NCBI GenBank assembly: GCA_002783265.1
Contig: PFFG01000007.1
Coordinates: 61,329 to 125,328 of the forward strand
Source: Candidatus Gracilibacteria bacterium CG17_big_fil_post_rev_8_21_14_2_50_48_13
Lineage (GTDB): Bacteria; Patescibacteriota; Gracilibacteria; 1-14-2-50-48-13
Length of the DNA: 64,000 bases
Direction: 5' to 3'
How positions within the stretch are numbered: position 1 is the stretch's first letter; the number at the start of each line of letters is the position of its first letter. The notes below the pieces were generated by a model. It was not told where the DNA came from, did no database searches, and saw only the letters and a program-made list of their open reading frames with translations. Shown piece after piece: positions 42,993 to 51,805 of this stretch. Made by a program: the position numbers and the translations under genes.

Positions 42993-45053
42993 ATGTCCCG
43001 ACATACAACACAATACCGAGAGATGACAAACATACACACGAGAGAAGACGCAGAAGAGATGTCAGAAGCACTTTCTACGGCTATAGATATCGTTCGGGAG
43101 CAGTACATCGATGATGGGCTCGAACGAACTGCCATGATTGCCCTTGATAGGCTTCACCATGACGATCTCAGCACCCTCTTCAAGTTTGCCCCCTTTGACG
43201 CCCTCAAAAGTGTTCAAGGACTTGTCGAGACACTGAGTCACAAAATTCTCTCGATCGTTGCAATGACCAAGGAACCTACCCCCCAACTCCTTACCGAACT
43301 GCACCTTGTGATCCAGGAAAATATTAGGCGAAATCTCGGTTTTCTTCGTCATAACCTCAATTTGTATGAGGGATTTCGTGATGACCGCGCTCTCACCCTA
43401 GAAACACTCATTTCTGAAAAAGATCGCATTTTTGCAGAACGACTCGGAAAATTTACAGGAGATCTTCTGTCAAACAGTGTCCATTGTAGCCCTTCTGAGA
43501 ACGCACTTCTCGCCCAGCATCGCCCATGTATTGAAAGAAAACTTCTTCCGCTTTTTCTTGATGGAACGATTAAAACTATTAACGATCTCTACTTCTCCCT
43601 GCAGCAGTTTGACGTAGATGAGCTTCCCTATAATGTTCGGTTTCTCCTCCGCCGGTTGTTTAATGACATGTTGATTGACGTCAACAAGAACCTTATCCGG
43701 GCCATTGATCTCGTGCCTGAGAGAGATATTGCAAGCCCGGAGCACGCACTCGACGTCTGGACAAAACGTCGCAATGCAACTGTGCATAAAATTGATGCGG
43801 TGGGTCCCTTTCTCAATTCCCTCATTAACCGCTTGTGGCTCGATCAAGACGAGAATCGTCCGAACCAACTGACCACAGACCTAAGGCCACCTAATGAGCT
43901 CCGTCAGGCACTGCTTTCAGAACTGCTTGATGACATGGATGTGGATCGGGTCATGCGCCGATCGACTCTTGCAGCACATACAACCAGTGTTGAAGCCGCG
44001 AAAAAAGAGGCAAATCGCCACGCGCACCTCGCACAGCTTATTGCTCTCAAAACAGGGCACAGTTTGTCCATCACGTATTCCGACGTCCTCAAGAAGGTCA
44101 GTAACCTTCTGCGGCTTGTGGATATTCAATCGGTAGCGCCAAAAAATAATAAACTCCTCTATGTCCTCTGGAATGATGATAAGAAGCGTAATGAGCTCCA
44201 CAAACATCCCAATCCAGACGATATTCGCCATGTCCGCCTGCAGACCAATGGTCACAGTCGCGAAGAGAGCCCACTCACACCAACCATGGACGAAGATGGC
44301 AATATGGGGAATAACGAGGAAGCGCTGGAGCAATCTCTGAGACGCGCAAAGCACACACCCTATATTATGAACCTACGTACCTGGGTTGATGCGAAAGGTC
44401 GTGAAAAAACCTCCCCAGATGGACATCCTTTCATGGTCCACTTTTGTGACATTAATGAAAAACAGGAAGACCCCATTGACGCAAAACTTCGTGGTGATGT
44501 GTCCCACATTGAGGAGATTTTTGACCTTGCACGGATGAACTTCTGGCTCACCTACACCCTCGAGGAAATTCTCGCGGATGATGCACTCCATGAAACTATT
44601 ATGGAGTTTGCCACCGATCTGGGAACCCGTGGAGCAGGGCTCACACTGCGCGAATACAACAAAAAAGAAGATCGATATATTTTGGCACCGGGGGAATTTA
44701 TGATTCTTTCAAACCTTCGCAGAACAACTTCCAAGAAAAGTGCGGTGAATACCTTTAAAGACATTCGCCTGTACTGCCAGAGCTATGACGGTGTCGGTTT
44801 TGAAATTCAAATTGTACCCATCGACATTGCGCTGAAAGAAAAAAATACCGACGATTTCATGAATCATGGATGGCTCGAAGTCATGCGCCAGCTGCGCGTT
44901 ATTCTTGAGGAGGCGTCCTATATGTACGATCCGGAGATTCACGAGTTGATTCCACGGATACAACACCGCATCTCCTATCTGAGTACTCTGGAAGAGGCGC
45001 CGGAAAATCCTTCCTATGCGCCAATACCCCTTCTGCGCCGGGCGACTACTTGA
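42993..45053 (+). CDS. Orphan protein, 686 aa, possible RelA/SpoT-like C-terminal part
   Basis: The start is taken at the ATG at 42993; a GTG at 42981 and an ATG at 43023 are alternatives. The first 350 residues are helical without a recognised domain. A region around 560-655 recalls the RelA/SpoT synthetase fold: FEIQIVPIDIAL followed by NHGWLEV resembles the vEiQiRT...H segment. However, the catalytic residues of the family are not evident, so I do not call it a (p)ppGpp enzyme. No signal or membrane segment. The next gene, 45105, starts 51 bases later on the same strand and may be co-transcribed. Confidence 0.7.
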   Translation: MSRHTTQYREMTNIHTREDAEEMSEALSTAIDIVREQYIDDGLERTAMIALDRLHHDDLSTLFKFAPFDALKSVQGLVETLSHKILSIVAMTKEPTPQLLTELHLVIQENIRRNLGFLRHNLNLYEGFRDDRALTLETLISEKDRIFAERLGKFTGDLLSNSVHCSPSENALLAQHRPCIERKLLPLFLDGTIKTINDLYFSLQQFDVDELPYNVRFLLRRLFNDMLIDVNKNLIRAIDLVPERDIASPEHALDVWTKRRNATVHKIDAVGPFLNSLINRLWLDQDENRPNQLTTDLRPPNELRQALLSELLDDMDVDRVMRRSTLAAHTTSVEAAKKEANRHAHLAQLIALKTGHSLSITYSDVLKKVSNLLRLVDIQSVAPKNNKLLYVLWNDDKKRNELHKHPNPDDIRHVRLQTNGHSREESPLTPTMDEDGNMGNNEEALEQSLRRAKHTPYIMNLRTWVDAKGREKTSPDGHPFMVHFCDINEKQEDPIDAKLRGDVSHIEEIFDLARMNFWLTYTLEEILADDALHETIMEFATDLGTRGAGLTLREYNKKEDRYILAPGEFMILSNLRRTTSKKSAVNTFKDIRLYCQSYDGVGFEIQIVPIDIALKEKNTDDFMNHGWLEVMRQLRVILEEASYMYDPEIHELIPRIQHRISYLSTLEEAPENPSYAPIPLLRRATT

Positions 45054-45104
45054 CATTTACGACTAAAAGGCGCATAGAAGGTGCAAAAACTTTTTTTGGT
45101 ACCC

Positions 45105-46136
45105 ATGAAACCTTTAGGACGGCAGAAAAATAGAGGAAATGCATCCACACCCGCGCCCAAGAAAACGCTTTCCCTGCAATCTGATTTTGGCAAACAAATT
45201 CATAATCAGATCTATGCACCAACGCCACAACTTAGTCGAGAAGAAGCAGCGATTGGTCTTGCGGTCGACGAGTTTTTTGTCGACCTTCGCGCAAATACCC
45301 TTGCGCGTATGTGGGAGGCGCATGGTTTTCTCGATCAACTCTTTGATAGGGGCATTGAAAACGCAGTACGGCGCGTAGAGGAGGATTTGTCGGGTGCGGA
45401 TATTCGCGTGAAAAATCTTCGTCATAAAATTCGTGTTGGCCTTGTTCGTGGTACGGTTACTTTCGCAAAGACATACCCAAAAGCAAAAAACCAACTGGAG
45501 GTTGTGCACACATATGCAAAAGCGCTTGGTGCACAATTTCAACTCTTTCTCGGCAAGGATGATACCCCTCAGACCAAGGAAGTACTTGCCTTACAGGCAG
45601 AAACATTTCGCACAACCTTAGACCCGAAGGTTGGTGATGCATCAGCCTTTGAAGAACTGCCCACAGTGGAAGATATTCTCTACAGTTACAAACGTCATTT
45701 GGGATCGAGTTTTTTATACAGTAATCCCGAAAAGTTTTTCCGGACCTTTTTGGGCGATCTGGGCGATGCCTCTGACGCTTTTGAAAAACTGTATCCCTTT
45801 GTTTCAGATGATGAGCTTATTTTTGAGCACGTCGATGCACTTTTTGAGAGGTACTGTATCATCGCCATGAGCGTACGATCACAGATTCACGAAAAAATAC
45901 GGATGCACGAGCTAAAGCCCTATAAGGTTGCCATAGAAGTCGAAAAGGTCACGGAACAGACAAGACTGAGCCTGGAAAAGGGTGATGGGACACTTGAGAT
46001 CGTCAGTTTCCTTGATATGAAGGGAGTTTCCGTCAAAACCATCGCGAATATACTGACGACCCATTTTACCAAGCAGTATGATGCAATTCGGAACTGGACT
46101 CCACCCCTAAGGAACGAAGGCGCCCACGATGTCTAA
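45105..46136 (+). CDS. Orphan protein, 343 aa
   Basis: Residues 1-25 are basic and polar (MKPLGRQKNRGNASTPAPKKT); the remainder is helical with several Phe/Leu-rich stretches (DEFFVDLRANTLARMW, YRRHLGSS-like YKRHLGSSFLYSNPEKFFRTF). No signal, membrane segment or known domain. The ATG at 45105 is preferred to a GTG at 45081, but neither has a clear ribosome site. It probably forms a unit with the preceding 686-aa gene; a TTGACA box lies after its stop for the next gene. Confidence 0.72.
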   Translation: MKPLGRQKNRGNASTPAPKKTLSLQSDFGKQIHNQIYAPTPQLSREEAAIGLAVDEFFVDLRANTLARMWEAHGFLDQLFDRGIENAVRRVEEDLSGADIRVKNLRHKIRVGLVRGTVTFAKTYPKAKNQLEVVHTYAKALGAQFQLFLGKDDTPQTKEVLALQAETFRTTLDPKVGDASAFEELPTVEDILYSYKRHLGSSFLYSNPEKFFRTFLGDLGDASDAFEKLYPFVSDDELIFEHVDALFERYCIIAMSVRSQIHEKIRMHELKPYKVAIEVEKVTEQTRLSLEKGDGTLEIVSFLDMKGVSVKTIANILTTHFTKQYDAIRNWTPPLRNEGAHDV

Positions 46137-46139
46137 ATG

Positions 46140-46167
46140 TTGACATAGTCTCATTTTACATTATCCT
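46140..46167 (+). promoter_or_regulatory. Promoter of the 117-aa gene
   Basis: TTGACA (46140-46145), 16-base spacer, TATCCT (46162-46167), 23 bases upstream of the start codon at 46191. The -35 box is perfect, the -10 box moderate. Confidence 0.5.
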
Positions 46168-46190
46168 CACGCAAATACTTTCCCCCACGT

Positions 46191-46544
46191 ATGCTTGACC
46201 GAGATTTCCCCCTGAAATTTTTGCCAGACAATGCCCGTTTGCGCCTGTCTTTTGATAACTCTGTCAAAGATATTGTTCCTGCCCTACAGCACGCTCCCAA
46301 AGAAGAGAGCGTCATTTGGCTGGAAAACTTTATCCGCTACGCACTTGGACGCAACCTACCTGATATGCTCATGAAAGCTGCTGTTATAACGGAACAGGTG
46401 GTACTTCCTCTCGAAGAGGATCTTCGGGCGCAATTAGAACAAACATTGGTACAGCCTGAAAAGACACCTTCAATCCCTTTGCTGGAAAGCGATGAGAGTT
46501 TATATGAGATGATGTATACAGACGACGATCCGAAGATTTGGTAG
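46191..46544 (+). CDS. Small orphan protein, 117 aa
   Basis: A short acidic protein with a helical middle and Glu/Asp-rich C-terminus (LLESDESLYEMMYTDDDPKIW). No signal or membrane segment, no known domain. It has its own promoter. Immediately downstream lies a 24-base tandem duplication, then the convergent RhuM-Fic gene. Confidence 0.65.
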   Translation: MLDRDFPLKFLPDNARLRLSFDNSVKDIVPALQHAPKEESVIWLENFIRYALGRNLPDMLMKAAVITEQVVLPLEEDLRAQLEQTLVQPEKTPSIPLLESDESLYEMMYTDDDPKIW

Positions 46545-46552
46545 ATTAACTT

Positions 46553-46600
46553 TGTCGTTCTATTGAATCTTTTCGTTGTCGTTCTATTGAATCTTTTCGT
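46553..46600. repeat. 24-base perfect tandem duplication
   Basis: The 24-base unit beginning TGTCGTTCTATTG occurs twice head to tail (46553-46576 and 46577-46600) with no mismatches, in the short gap between the convergent 117-aa and RhuM-Fic genes. A recent slippage or a binding site pair; no function is visible. Confidence 0.9.
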
Positions 46601-46603
46601 TTC

Positions 46604-47563
46604 CTACGTCCGTAACATCTGCAGAATCAGCCCAACCATGCGGTCTTTTTCCTTGGGATGACTTTCTGCCACCAGGAGCGTGAGTGCCGTGAGCGCCTCG
46701 GCGGTCATGCGATCTTTGCGAAGCAAACTGGCTTTACTCAGGAACCACACAAAGGCGAAGGCACCACTGCGCTTGTTGCCGTCCGTGAATGGGTGATTTT
46801 TGACGATAAAGTAGAGCAGGTGCGCCGCCTTCTCCTCGACTGTTGGATAGGCATCCTCGCCAAAGACGGACTGAAAGACGTTGCCGATAATACCCTCCAC
46901 CGCATCGTGCGCACGTTCTTGCGCAAAGAGTTCCGTCGCTTCCTTTTTTGAGAGTAAACTCTTCTTGAGTTCGCGAATGGCCATGGAAAGATCTGCCGCC
47001 GTCACATCTACCTGCTTTTTACTGAGGCCACTTTGGGGCAGGGTCGCCTTGTCGTAGGCATCGAGAGACACCCACGTATCGGCAAACATTTTTACCAGTT
47101 CCAGAGCATCCTCCGCATTGACCTGCGTGCCTGCTGGAAGCAACCTTTTCACTGTTTCCACAGCCTGCATAAAGGCCTCATGATTTTTCGCTATCTGTTT
47201 CGGGTGGATCACAAACCCCTCCGTCATGTACGTTCGCAGGGTTTTCGTGGCCCATTGGCGAAATTTTGTCGCAGTCTTTGAGTTCACCCTATACCCAACA
47301 GAGAGTACAAGATCAAGATTGAAGTATTCCACCTGATAGGTTTTCCCATCGGCAGCAGTTGTTGCAAAAAATGCAACAACTCCATCCCTCTTCAATTCTT
47401 CATCCGCAAAAATCTTTTTAATGTGACGCGAAATAACAGACTTATCTCGTTCAAAAATATCCGCGATTTGTTGTAAATTCGCCCAAATCGTCTCCTTCGA
47501 CATATCACCCTTAAAAGCGATTTCACCGTTCTTTGCCTGATACAGCACAATATCTTTGTTCAT
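46604..47563 (-). CDS. RhuM-Fic fusion protein (Fic/DOC-type)
   Basis: 319 aa. N-terminal RhuM-type region (about 1-130: NLQQIADIFERDKSVISRHIKKIF with a helix-turn-helix feel, then VEYFNLDLVLSVGYRVNS and the FRQWATKTLRTYMTEGF segment). The C-terminal Fic/DOC domain (about 190-319) carries NHPFTDGNKRSGAFAF, matching the HPFxDGNxR catalytic motif. Fic enzymes transfer AMP or phosphate groups to proteins; the RhuM part is often found with phage or virulence-linked loci. No inhibitory helix motif is evident. A start 9 bases upstream (47572) is equally possible. It stands alone, with no antitoxin-like partner of the usual Phd kind adjoining. Confidence 0.88.
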   Translation of the reverse strand: MNKDIVLYQAKNGEIAFKGDMSKETIWANLQQIADIFERDKSVISRHIKKIFADEELKRDGVVAFFATTAADGKTYQVEYFNLDLVLSVGYRVNSKTATKFRQWATKTLRTYMTEGFVIHPKQIAKNHEAFMQAVETVKRLLPAGTQVNAEDALELVKMFADTWVSLDAYDKATLPQSGLSKKQVDVTAADLSMAIRELKKSLLSKKEATELFAQERAHDAVEGIIGNVFQSVFGEDAYPTVEEKAAHLLYFIVKNHPFTDGNKRSGAFAFVWFLSKASLLRKDRMTAEALTALTLLVAESHPKEKDRMVGLILQMLRT

Positions 47564-47686
47564 AGGTGCCATGGGATCATGAAGTACAGCACTTCAGCGT
47601 ATGCATATCCCGATGCAAAGGCAAGTGAGACTTTTCAATTCCTCTAGCCAAGCGGATCAGCGAACAAAAGACAAACGTACCACGCA

Positions 47687-47715
47687 TTGACATGATTAGC
47701 CGTTAGTATTTAATG
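47687..47715 (+). promoter_or_regulatory. Promoter of the 278-aa gene
   Basis: TTGACA (47687-47692), 17-base spacer, TTAATG (47710-47715). The spacer holds TTAGTAT, also seen in the promoter region of the gene at 31761. Confidence 0.4.
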
Positions 47716-47737
47716 CACATATATTAACAGTCGATCC

Positions 47738-48574
47738 ATGGGGTACGCAGATTTTTTTCAACAGGTAGAAGTTTCTTCGCAAAAAAAAGAGTCCGAATTT
47801 CATCATTTGATAGCAAAGTATTTTTATGAGACGAGTACAAGATATGTACTTGGAGTGAACACGGTCAATTTTGACTTTGAGCTTGCAGAATTTAACAAGC
47901 GATTTCTCCGTTGTCGTCTCACACCACCCCAGTTCAAGGTTTTCTTTACCCTATTGCTTGAGCTAAGATCTGGCTTGTATGCACAGACCCCCTACGATGT
48001 AGAAATGGTCGAGAGACTGGTCAAAAAGATGTTTATGGCTATTGAAGAAGACATTTATTCTACAAGGGAATATTTTACAGAGGAACTCAAAACAATGTCA
48101 CAGCCTGTGCAAGTTGTCGCAACTCCGCAAATGCCCGTCAGAATATTGCCCAAAAAGCAAACAAGACCGTATGCACCAAGTTCCCATTCCACGTCTGACA
48201 ACAGACGTCATCACAATGAAGACTGTGTCAATTGTCATAAAGAAACGCTTCGCAGGCTTCGTGGATACATGAAAGAAGCACATGTGAGCAGAAGCATTGC
48301 ACGGAGCAGTTTCATGCACCCCAAATTAGAAGATGTCCTTTTCAGAACAAATTTTTCCGACACACGGCCCAATCTCCTTCCGAATACCTTCCTTACAAAT
48401 TTCTATTCTGTGGTCTGCATCGGGTTTGATGTCTTTGCACAAACAGCGAAAAAAATAGAATTTCATGCATTTTTTACCGCATGTTTTCCACATATACGAA
48501 TAAACCATGACACAAGTAGCTGGCAAACTGTACATACAGAACTTACGCAGATACGAAATAAGCGATTCAAATAG
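47738..48574 (+). CDS. Orphan protein, 278 aa
   Basis: The N-terminal half is helical (SEFHHLIAKYFYETSTRYVLG). A basic, Ser/Pro/His-rich linker (about 130-165) includes the CVNC pair (about 166-169, with nearby histidines), which could be half of a zinc site. The C-terminal part has hydrophobic stretches but no clear membrane helix. No family recognised. It ends 36 bases before the left direct repeat that borders the defence module. Confidence 0.65.
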   Translation: MGYADFFQQVEVSSQKKESEFHHLIAKYFYETSTRYVLGVNTVNFDFELAEFNKRFLRCRLTPPQFKVFFTLLLELRSGLYAQTPYDVEMVERLVKKMFMAIEEDIYSTREYFTEELKTMSQPVQVVATPQMPVRILPKKQTRPYAPSSHSTSDNRRHHNEDCVNCHKETLRRLRGYMKEAHVSRSIARSSFMHPKLEDVLFRTNFSDTRPNLLPNTFLTNFYSVVCIGFDVFAQTAKKIEFHAFFTACFPHIRINHDTSSWQTVHTELTQIRNKRFK

Positions 48575-48610
48575 ACATATGGCGTAGTTTGGTGGGGGGT
48601 CATTGACGCG

Positions 48611-48633
48611 GTTCGAACCGTTAACCAAAAGGT
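48611..48633 (+). repeat. Left copy of an imperfect 23-bp direct repeat flanking the defence module
   Basis: GTTCGAACC, three variable bases (GTT), then AACCAAAAGGT. The right copy is at 54258-54280 with ACG as the variable bases. The two copies match at 20 of 23 positions, same orientation, 5.6 kb apart, enclosing the restriction-modification/ATPase genes. Confidence 0.7.
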
Positions 48634-48647
48634 TAGTAAAGAAAAGG

Positions 48648-48875
48648 ATGACTGTCGATGAATATTTAGCACATCAGCCAGAGGGAGAAAAGCCTGAACC
48701 TAAGCAAATTTCGAGCATTTTAGATTCTGAGGCGGCAATATGGGATCGGGTCTGGTGGCAACTTTTGGATGAGCTGTTTTTGGGGTGGTATATCTGGCTC
48801 AAGGATCATTTTGTGGAAATGAAGGAGTTTGTGCAAGAGGTAAAATTAGCGGCAGGTGAAGTACCCGATGATTAA
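48648..48875 (+). CDS. Small Trp-rich orphan protein, 75 aa
   Basis: Starts MTVDEYLAHQPEG and has an aromatic segment with five tryptophans (AIWDRVWWQLLDELFLGWYIWLK region), then an acidic end. The segment is amphipathic with charges and is not a sure membrane helix. GAAAAGG directly precedes the ATG. It lies just inside the left direct repeat. The upstream in-frame reading through the repeat is not supported. Coding status is moderately sure. Confidence 0.5.
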   Translation: MTVDEYLAHQPEGEKPEPKQISSILDSEAAIWDRVWWQLLDELFLGWYIWLKDHFVEMKEFVQEVKLAAGEVPDD

Positions 48876-49008
48876 GAGTGATGGCAAATTATCCATATCC
48901 TTTAGTAGTACTTATGACTAGCTCCTATTTAGCTGCAGCAATGTCTTAATACGGTGTTATTGCAGACGGAAACGGGATTGGTGGACACGATAACCCCGGT
49001 ACTGAACA

Positions 49009-51714
49009 CTATAAGTTCTTAATAGGATCAGCCTTGTCCTGTTTTCTTTTCTCTTCACGCTTCTTGTTATTTTCAGATTGTCGCTTTTTTATTTCGGCAT
49101 GCAAATCTTCAAAGGTCTTTTTCAACCCCTTGAAATCATCAATTGTAGTAGGGTTTTGTTCTTCAAAGTCACTTCGGTTGTGCATCATTCCTTTCTCAGA
49201 AATCTGACCATGTAATTCTACTATTTTCTCCGCAAGGTCTGCGTCAAGAACTGCGGATGCAAGATTTTGGACTCGGATATGGTGATCATATCTTTGTACC
49301 GTACCAGCAAAAAGAACATCTTCAATCAGGCATTCACAAGCAGAGCGCAAATAATCGAGTGCAGCAGACAACGCTCGTTCTTTCTCCTGGTTATCTTTGC
49401 TCTCAAAATCTGATACGGATGCGTCATATTTACCTTGAAGCACTCCGATATTTGCCATCTTGGGAGTGCTGTTGAGATCGATCTGTCCTGAACCAGCTGT
49501 TGTTTTTTGAACCCAGTGCGGAGCAAGCTTCACGCTTTCCTTTTCGCAGGCAGCAACAATTTTCCTTGCAAACCACAAATCATGCGTAAACACGACTACT
49601 TGCCGTTCTTTGGAGAGCTGAGCAATTCTCAGTGCGAGCGACTCACCGACCTCGTGATCTAAGCTATTTACAGGATCATCAAACACAACAGGCATCTTAG
49701 TGAGGTCTCCAGAAATTTCTGCAAAAAAGAGAGATAGGGCGACCGCTTTCTGTTCGCCTTCACTCAAAATCTCTTTCAAGCTTCTGCCACGAATTTCCTT
49801 TTTCGTGCGGATACTTCCTTTCACCACTTTTGCTTTTGGGATTTGGATATTATCCGTACCGATATTCTTATTGAGTTTTTCTAGTTCATCCTTAAACGCA
49901 TTACGAAATGAATCCGTCAATAATTCCTCAGATGCCTCTCCACACATTTTTGAGAATGCCGTTGTATCCAATTGCCTTGTTGCTATATCAACCTTCGTGA
50001 TCAGATCATTGAATTGATAATGCTTTTGAATGTCTGCTTTCCATCGAGTCAGAACTTCCTTATCTTTCAAGGATTGAATTTCAGCAATGGCCTTGTTGAG
50101 TGCTTCTAAGCGCGCCTTATCATCCGACAGTGCAGTCAATGCGTCATCTTTGGCCTTTATAAATGCATCAATCGCTGTTGTGATTGATGAAGAATCTATC
50201 TGATAATCATCAGTGATTTTCTTCTTGTCAGCGATACACGAAAGCAGTGTTTGCTTGGCATTCTCTAATGAGACCAGAATCTCTGTTGTGGCTACTTTGA
50301 GGGTGTTACTTGCTACGGACACGCTTTCCAATAGAACATTCAGCTCATCATCAAAAGTAAAATCCGTCGCCACCCCCTTCAAGGCTACTTGCACTACACT
50401 CAATGCGATCTCAGCATCTTTCAGTTGTTTTTGAGACTGGTCACCGAGATGTGCGCCATATGACTGCACAAGTGTTAGTGCATCAGTGTCTAAGTCTTGA
50501 TGACAATAAAGGCACTTCTTTGTGTAATTGAATTCTCTTACATCGATTTTCTCTTGATATTTTTCAGAGGAATCCAAAAAATCCTTCCATTCAGTGGAAT
50601 CTTTGGCAGGTAGAGATTTGAGTGCCTCGAACTGCTTGAGACGATCATCGGCAGTAGCTTTCTTTGTGAGAAAATCACTAATTGCCGCCTTGGTTTTAGG
50701 ATGATTTTCCCTGAGATTCTTGTCTGCTGTTGCAAGAAACGTTTTTAACGATTGCAGCTTGGTTTTTTCCGCATTCAATATCTTCTTGCGGTCTTCGGGA
50801 TTGCTTTTTTCTAAATCAGTCTTTTTCTTTTCTTCTCCTTTCAGTTTATCCTTATCCGCATCGGTAAATGTGGAATGTGCATCTAGCTGGGCTTGTTCGG
50901 TCTGCGTTAATGCACTTTTCCGCAATAAGACCTTCAAATCAATGGCGTTGATTTCTTCGATAATATTATCGATATTTGGCTTCTTGGCGACTGTTGAGTC
51001 ACGAAGTACAGTTAGTCGCCCCTTGAAATCCTCCAATACGGCAATGATCAAATAGAAGAGATGCAAGCCGAGTGGTTCCAAATCGACAACATTTTCTCTT
51101 TCACTCAAGAAAACAGGAAGGTATTCCGAATCAAAAACCTTGATTCCAGCAAACGGCTGAACACCTCGAAGACCTTTATCAGTCCAGTTGTAATTCTTTG
51201 CAGAATCATCGTGCCCGATATAGTCCACGAGAACTTCAAATTTTTGCTCAGACGCGCCATACACATTTCCAATGATCTCCTTGGCCGATTCACCCCCAGC
51301 GAGTTCGTGAATAATGCGAAAATACCCGCTCTTGCCACTGCCGTTCAATCCAAAGACTAGGGTGCATTCTGGATGGAAGCTCAATTCCTGATCGGCTAGA
51401 AGTGCATTTACACCTTGTTTGTGGGTTATTTTTTCCAGTCTTTTCAATTGCAATCCAGTCGTGGTTGCTTCTTGAAAAGATGCGGGAACTGCCACGGGTG
51501 ATTCCTGATCCGACTCTACACCCGTAGCGTCTCCGGTATTGATTTTGTTTTCGGACAAAATCTTTCCGTACAAACGGTCTTTTTCAGTATCAGACAGAAT
51601 GCCATTTGTTTTAATGACGGTATCAATCAAATCTACGAGCCAAGGCAAACCACCTTTCTTGACAGAAAGCTCAGAGAGGTACTCTTTGGCATGTGTTTTC
51701 TTTGGTGCTCCCAT
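49009..51714 (-). CDS. Zinc-hook SMC-like ATPase (AAA_13 / RloC-like)
   Basis: 901 aa. Walker A GLNGSGKSG lies at about 122-130. A long helical, coiled-coil-forming middle (about 230-600) is interrupted near residue 401 by CLYC, the position of a Rad50-type zinc hook. The ABC signature ILSEGEQKAVAL (about 649) and Walker B PVVFDDPVNSLDHE (about 675-688) follow, then VVVFTHD. The C-terminal 180 residues contain ALDYLRSACECLIED and KGMMHNRSDFEEQNP, reminiscent of a HEPN-type nuclease helix pair, as in the tRNA-cleaving PrrC/RloC proteins; this last point is inference. It is the last gene of a minus-strand module after the DUF262-HNH gene (91-base gap). Confidence 0.82.
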   Translation of the reverse strand: MGAPKKTHAKEYLSELSVKKGGLPWLVDLIDTVIKTNGILSDTEKDRLYGKILSENKINTGDATGVESDQESPVAVPASFQEATTTGLQLKRLEKITHKQGVNALLADQELSFHPECTLVFGLNGSGKSGYFRIIHELAGGESAKEIIGNVYGASEQKFEVLVDYIGHDDSAKNYNWTDKGLRGVQPFAGIKVFDSEYLPVFLSERENVVDLEPLGLHLFYLIIAVLEDFKGRLTVLRDSTVAKKPNIDNIIEEINAIDLKVLLRKSALTQTEQAQLDAHSTFTDADKDKLKGEEKKKTDLEKSNPEDRKKILNAEKTKLQSLKTFLATADKNLRENHPKTKAAISDFLTKKATADDRLKQFEALKSLPAKDSTEWKDFLDSSEKYQEKIDVREFNYTKKCLYCHQDLDTDALTLVQSYGAHLGDQSQKQLKDAEIALSVVQVALKGVATDFTFDDELNVLLESVSVASNTLKVATTEILVSLENAKQTLLSCIADKKKITDDYQIDSSSITTAIDAFIKAKDDALTALSDDKARLEALNKAIAEIQSLKDKEVLTRWKADIQKHYQFNDLITKVDIATRQLDTTAFSKMCGEASEELLTDSFRNAFKDELEKLNKNIGTDNIQIPKAKVVKGSIRTKKEIRGRSLKEILSEGEQKAVALSLFFAEISGDLTKMPVVFDDPVNSLDHEVGESLALRIAQLSKERQVVVFTHDLWFARKIVAACEKESVKLAPHWVQKTTAGSGQIDLNSTPKMANIGVLQGKYDASVSDFESKDNQEKERALSAALDYLRSACECLIEDVLFAGTVQRYDHHIRVQNLASAVLDADLAEKIVELHGQISEKGMMHNRSDFEEQNPTTIDDFKGLKKTFEDLHAEIKKRQSENNKKREEKRKQDKADPIKNL

Positions 51715-51805
51715 AAGCTTTAAGCTCTAATTAGATTTGAACGGTTCTATCTCTTCAAAAATTTTTAACTATTGGCTTTGATCCATAGAATTTAAACTTG
51801 GAAAT

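Noticed and set aside
48603-48647. Upstream in-frame extension of the 75-aa gene through the left repeat
   Set aside because: It would translate the direct repeat; the ATG at 48648 with GAAAAGG is a better start.
48611-48650. Partial tRNA gene suggested by GGTTCGAACC and a CCA-like flank
   Set aside because: T-stem arms do not pair over five positions and no acceptor or anticodon arm can be built.
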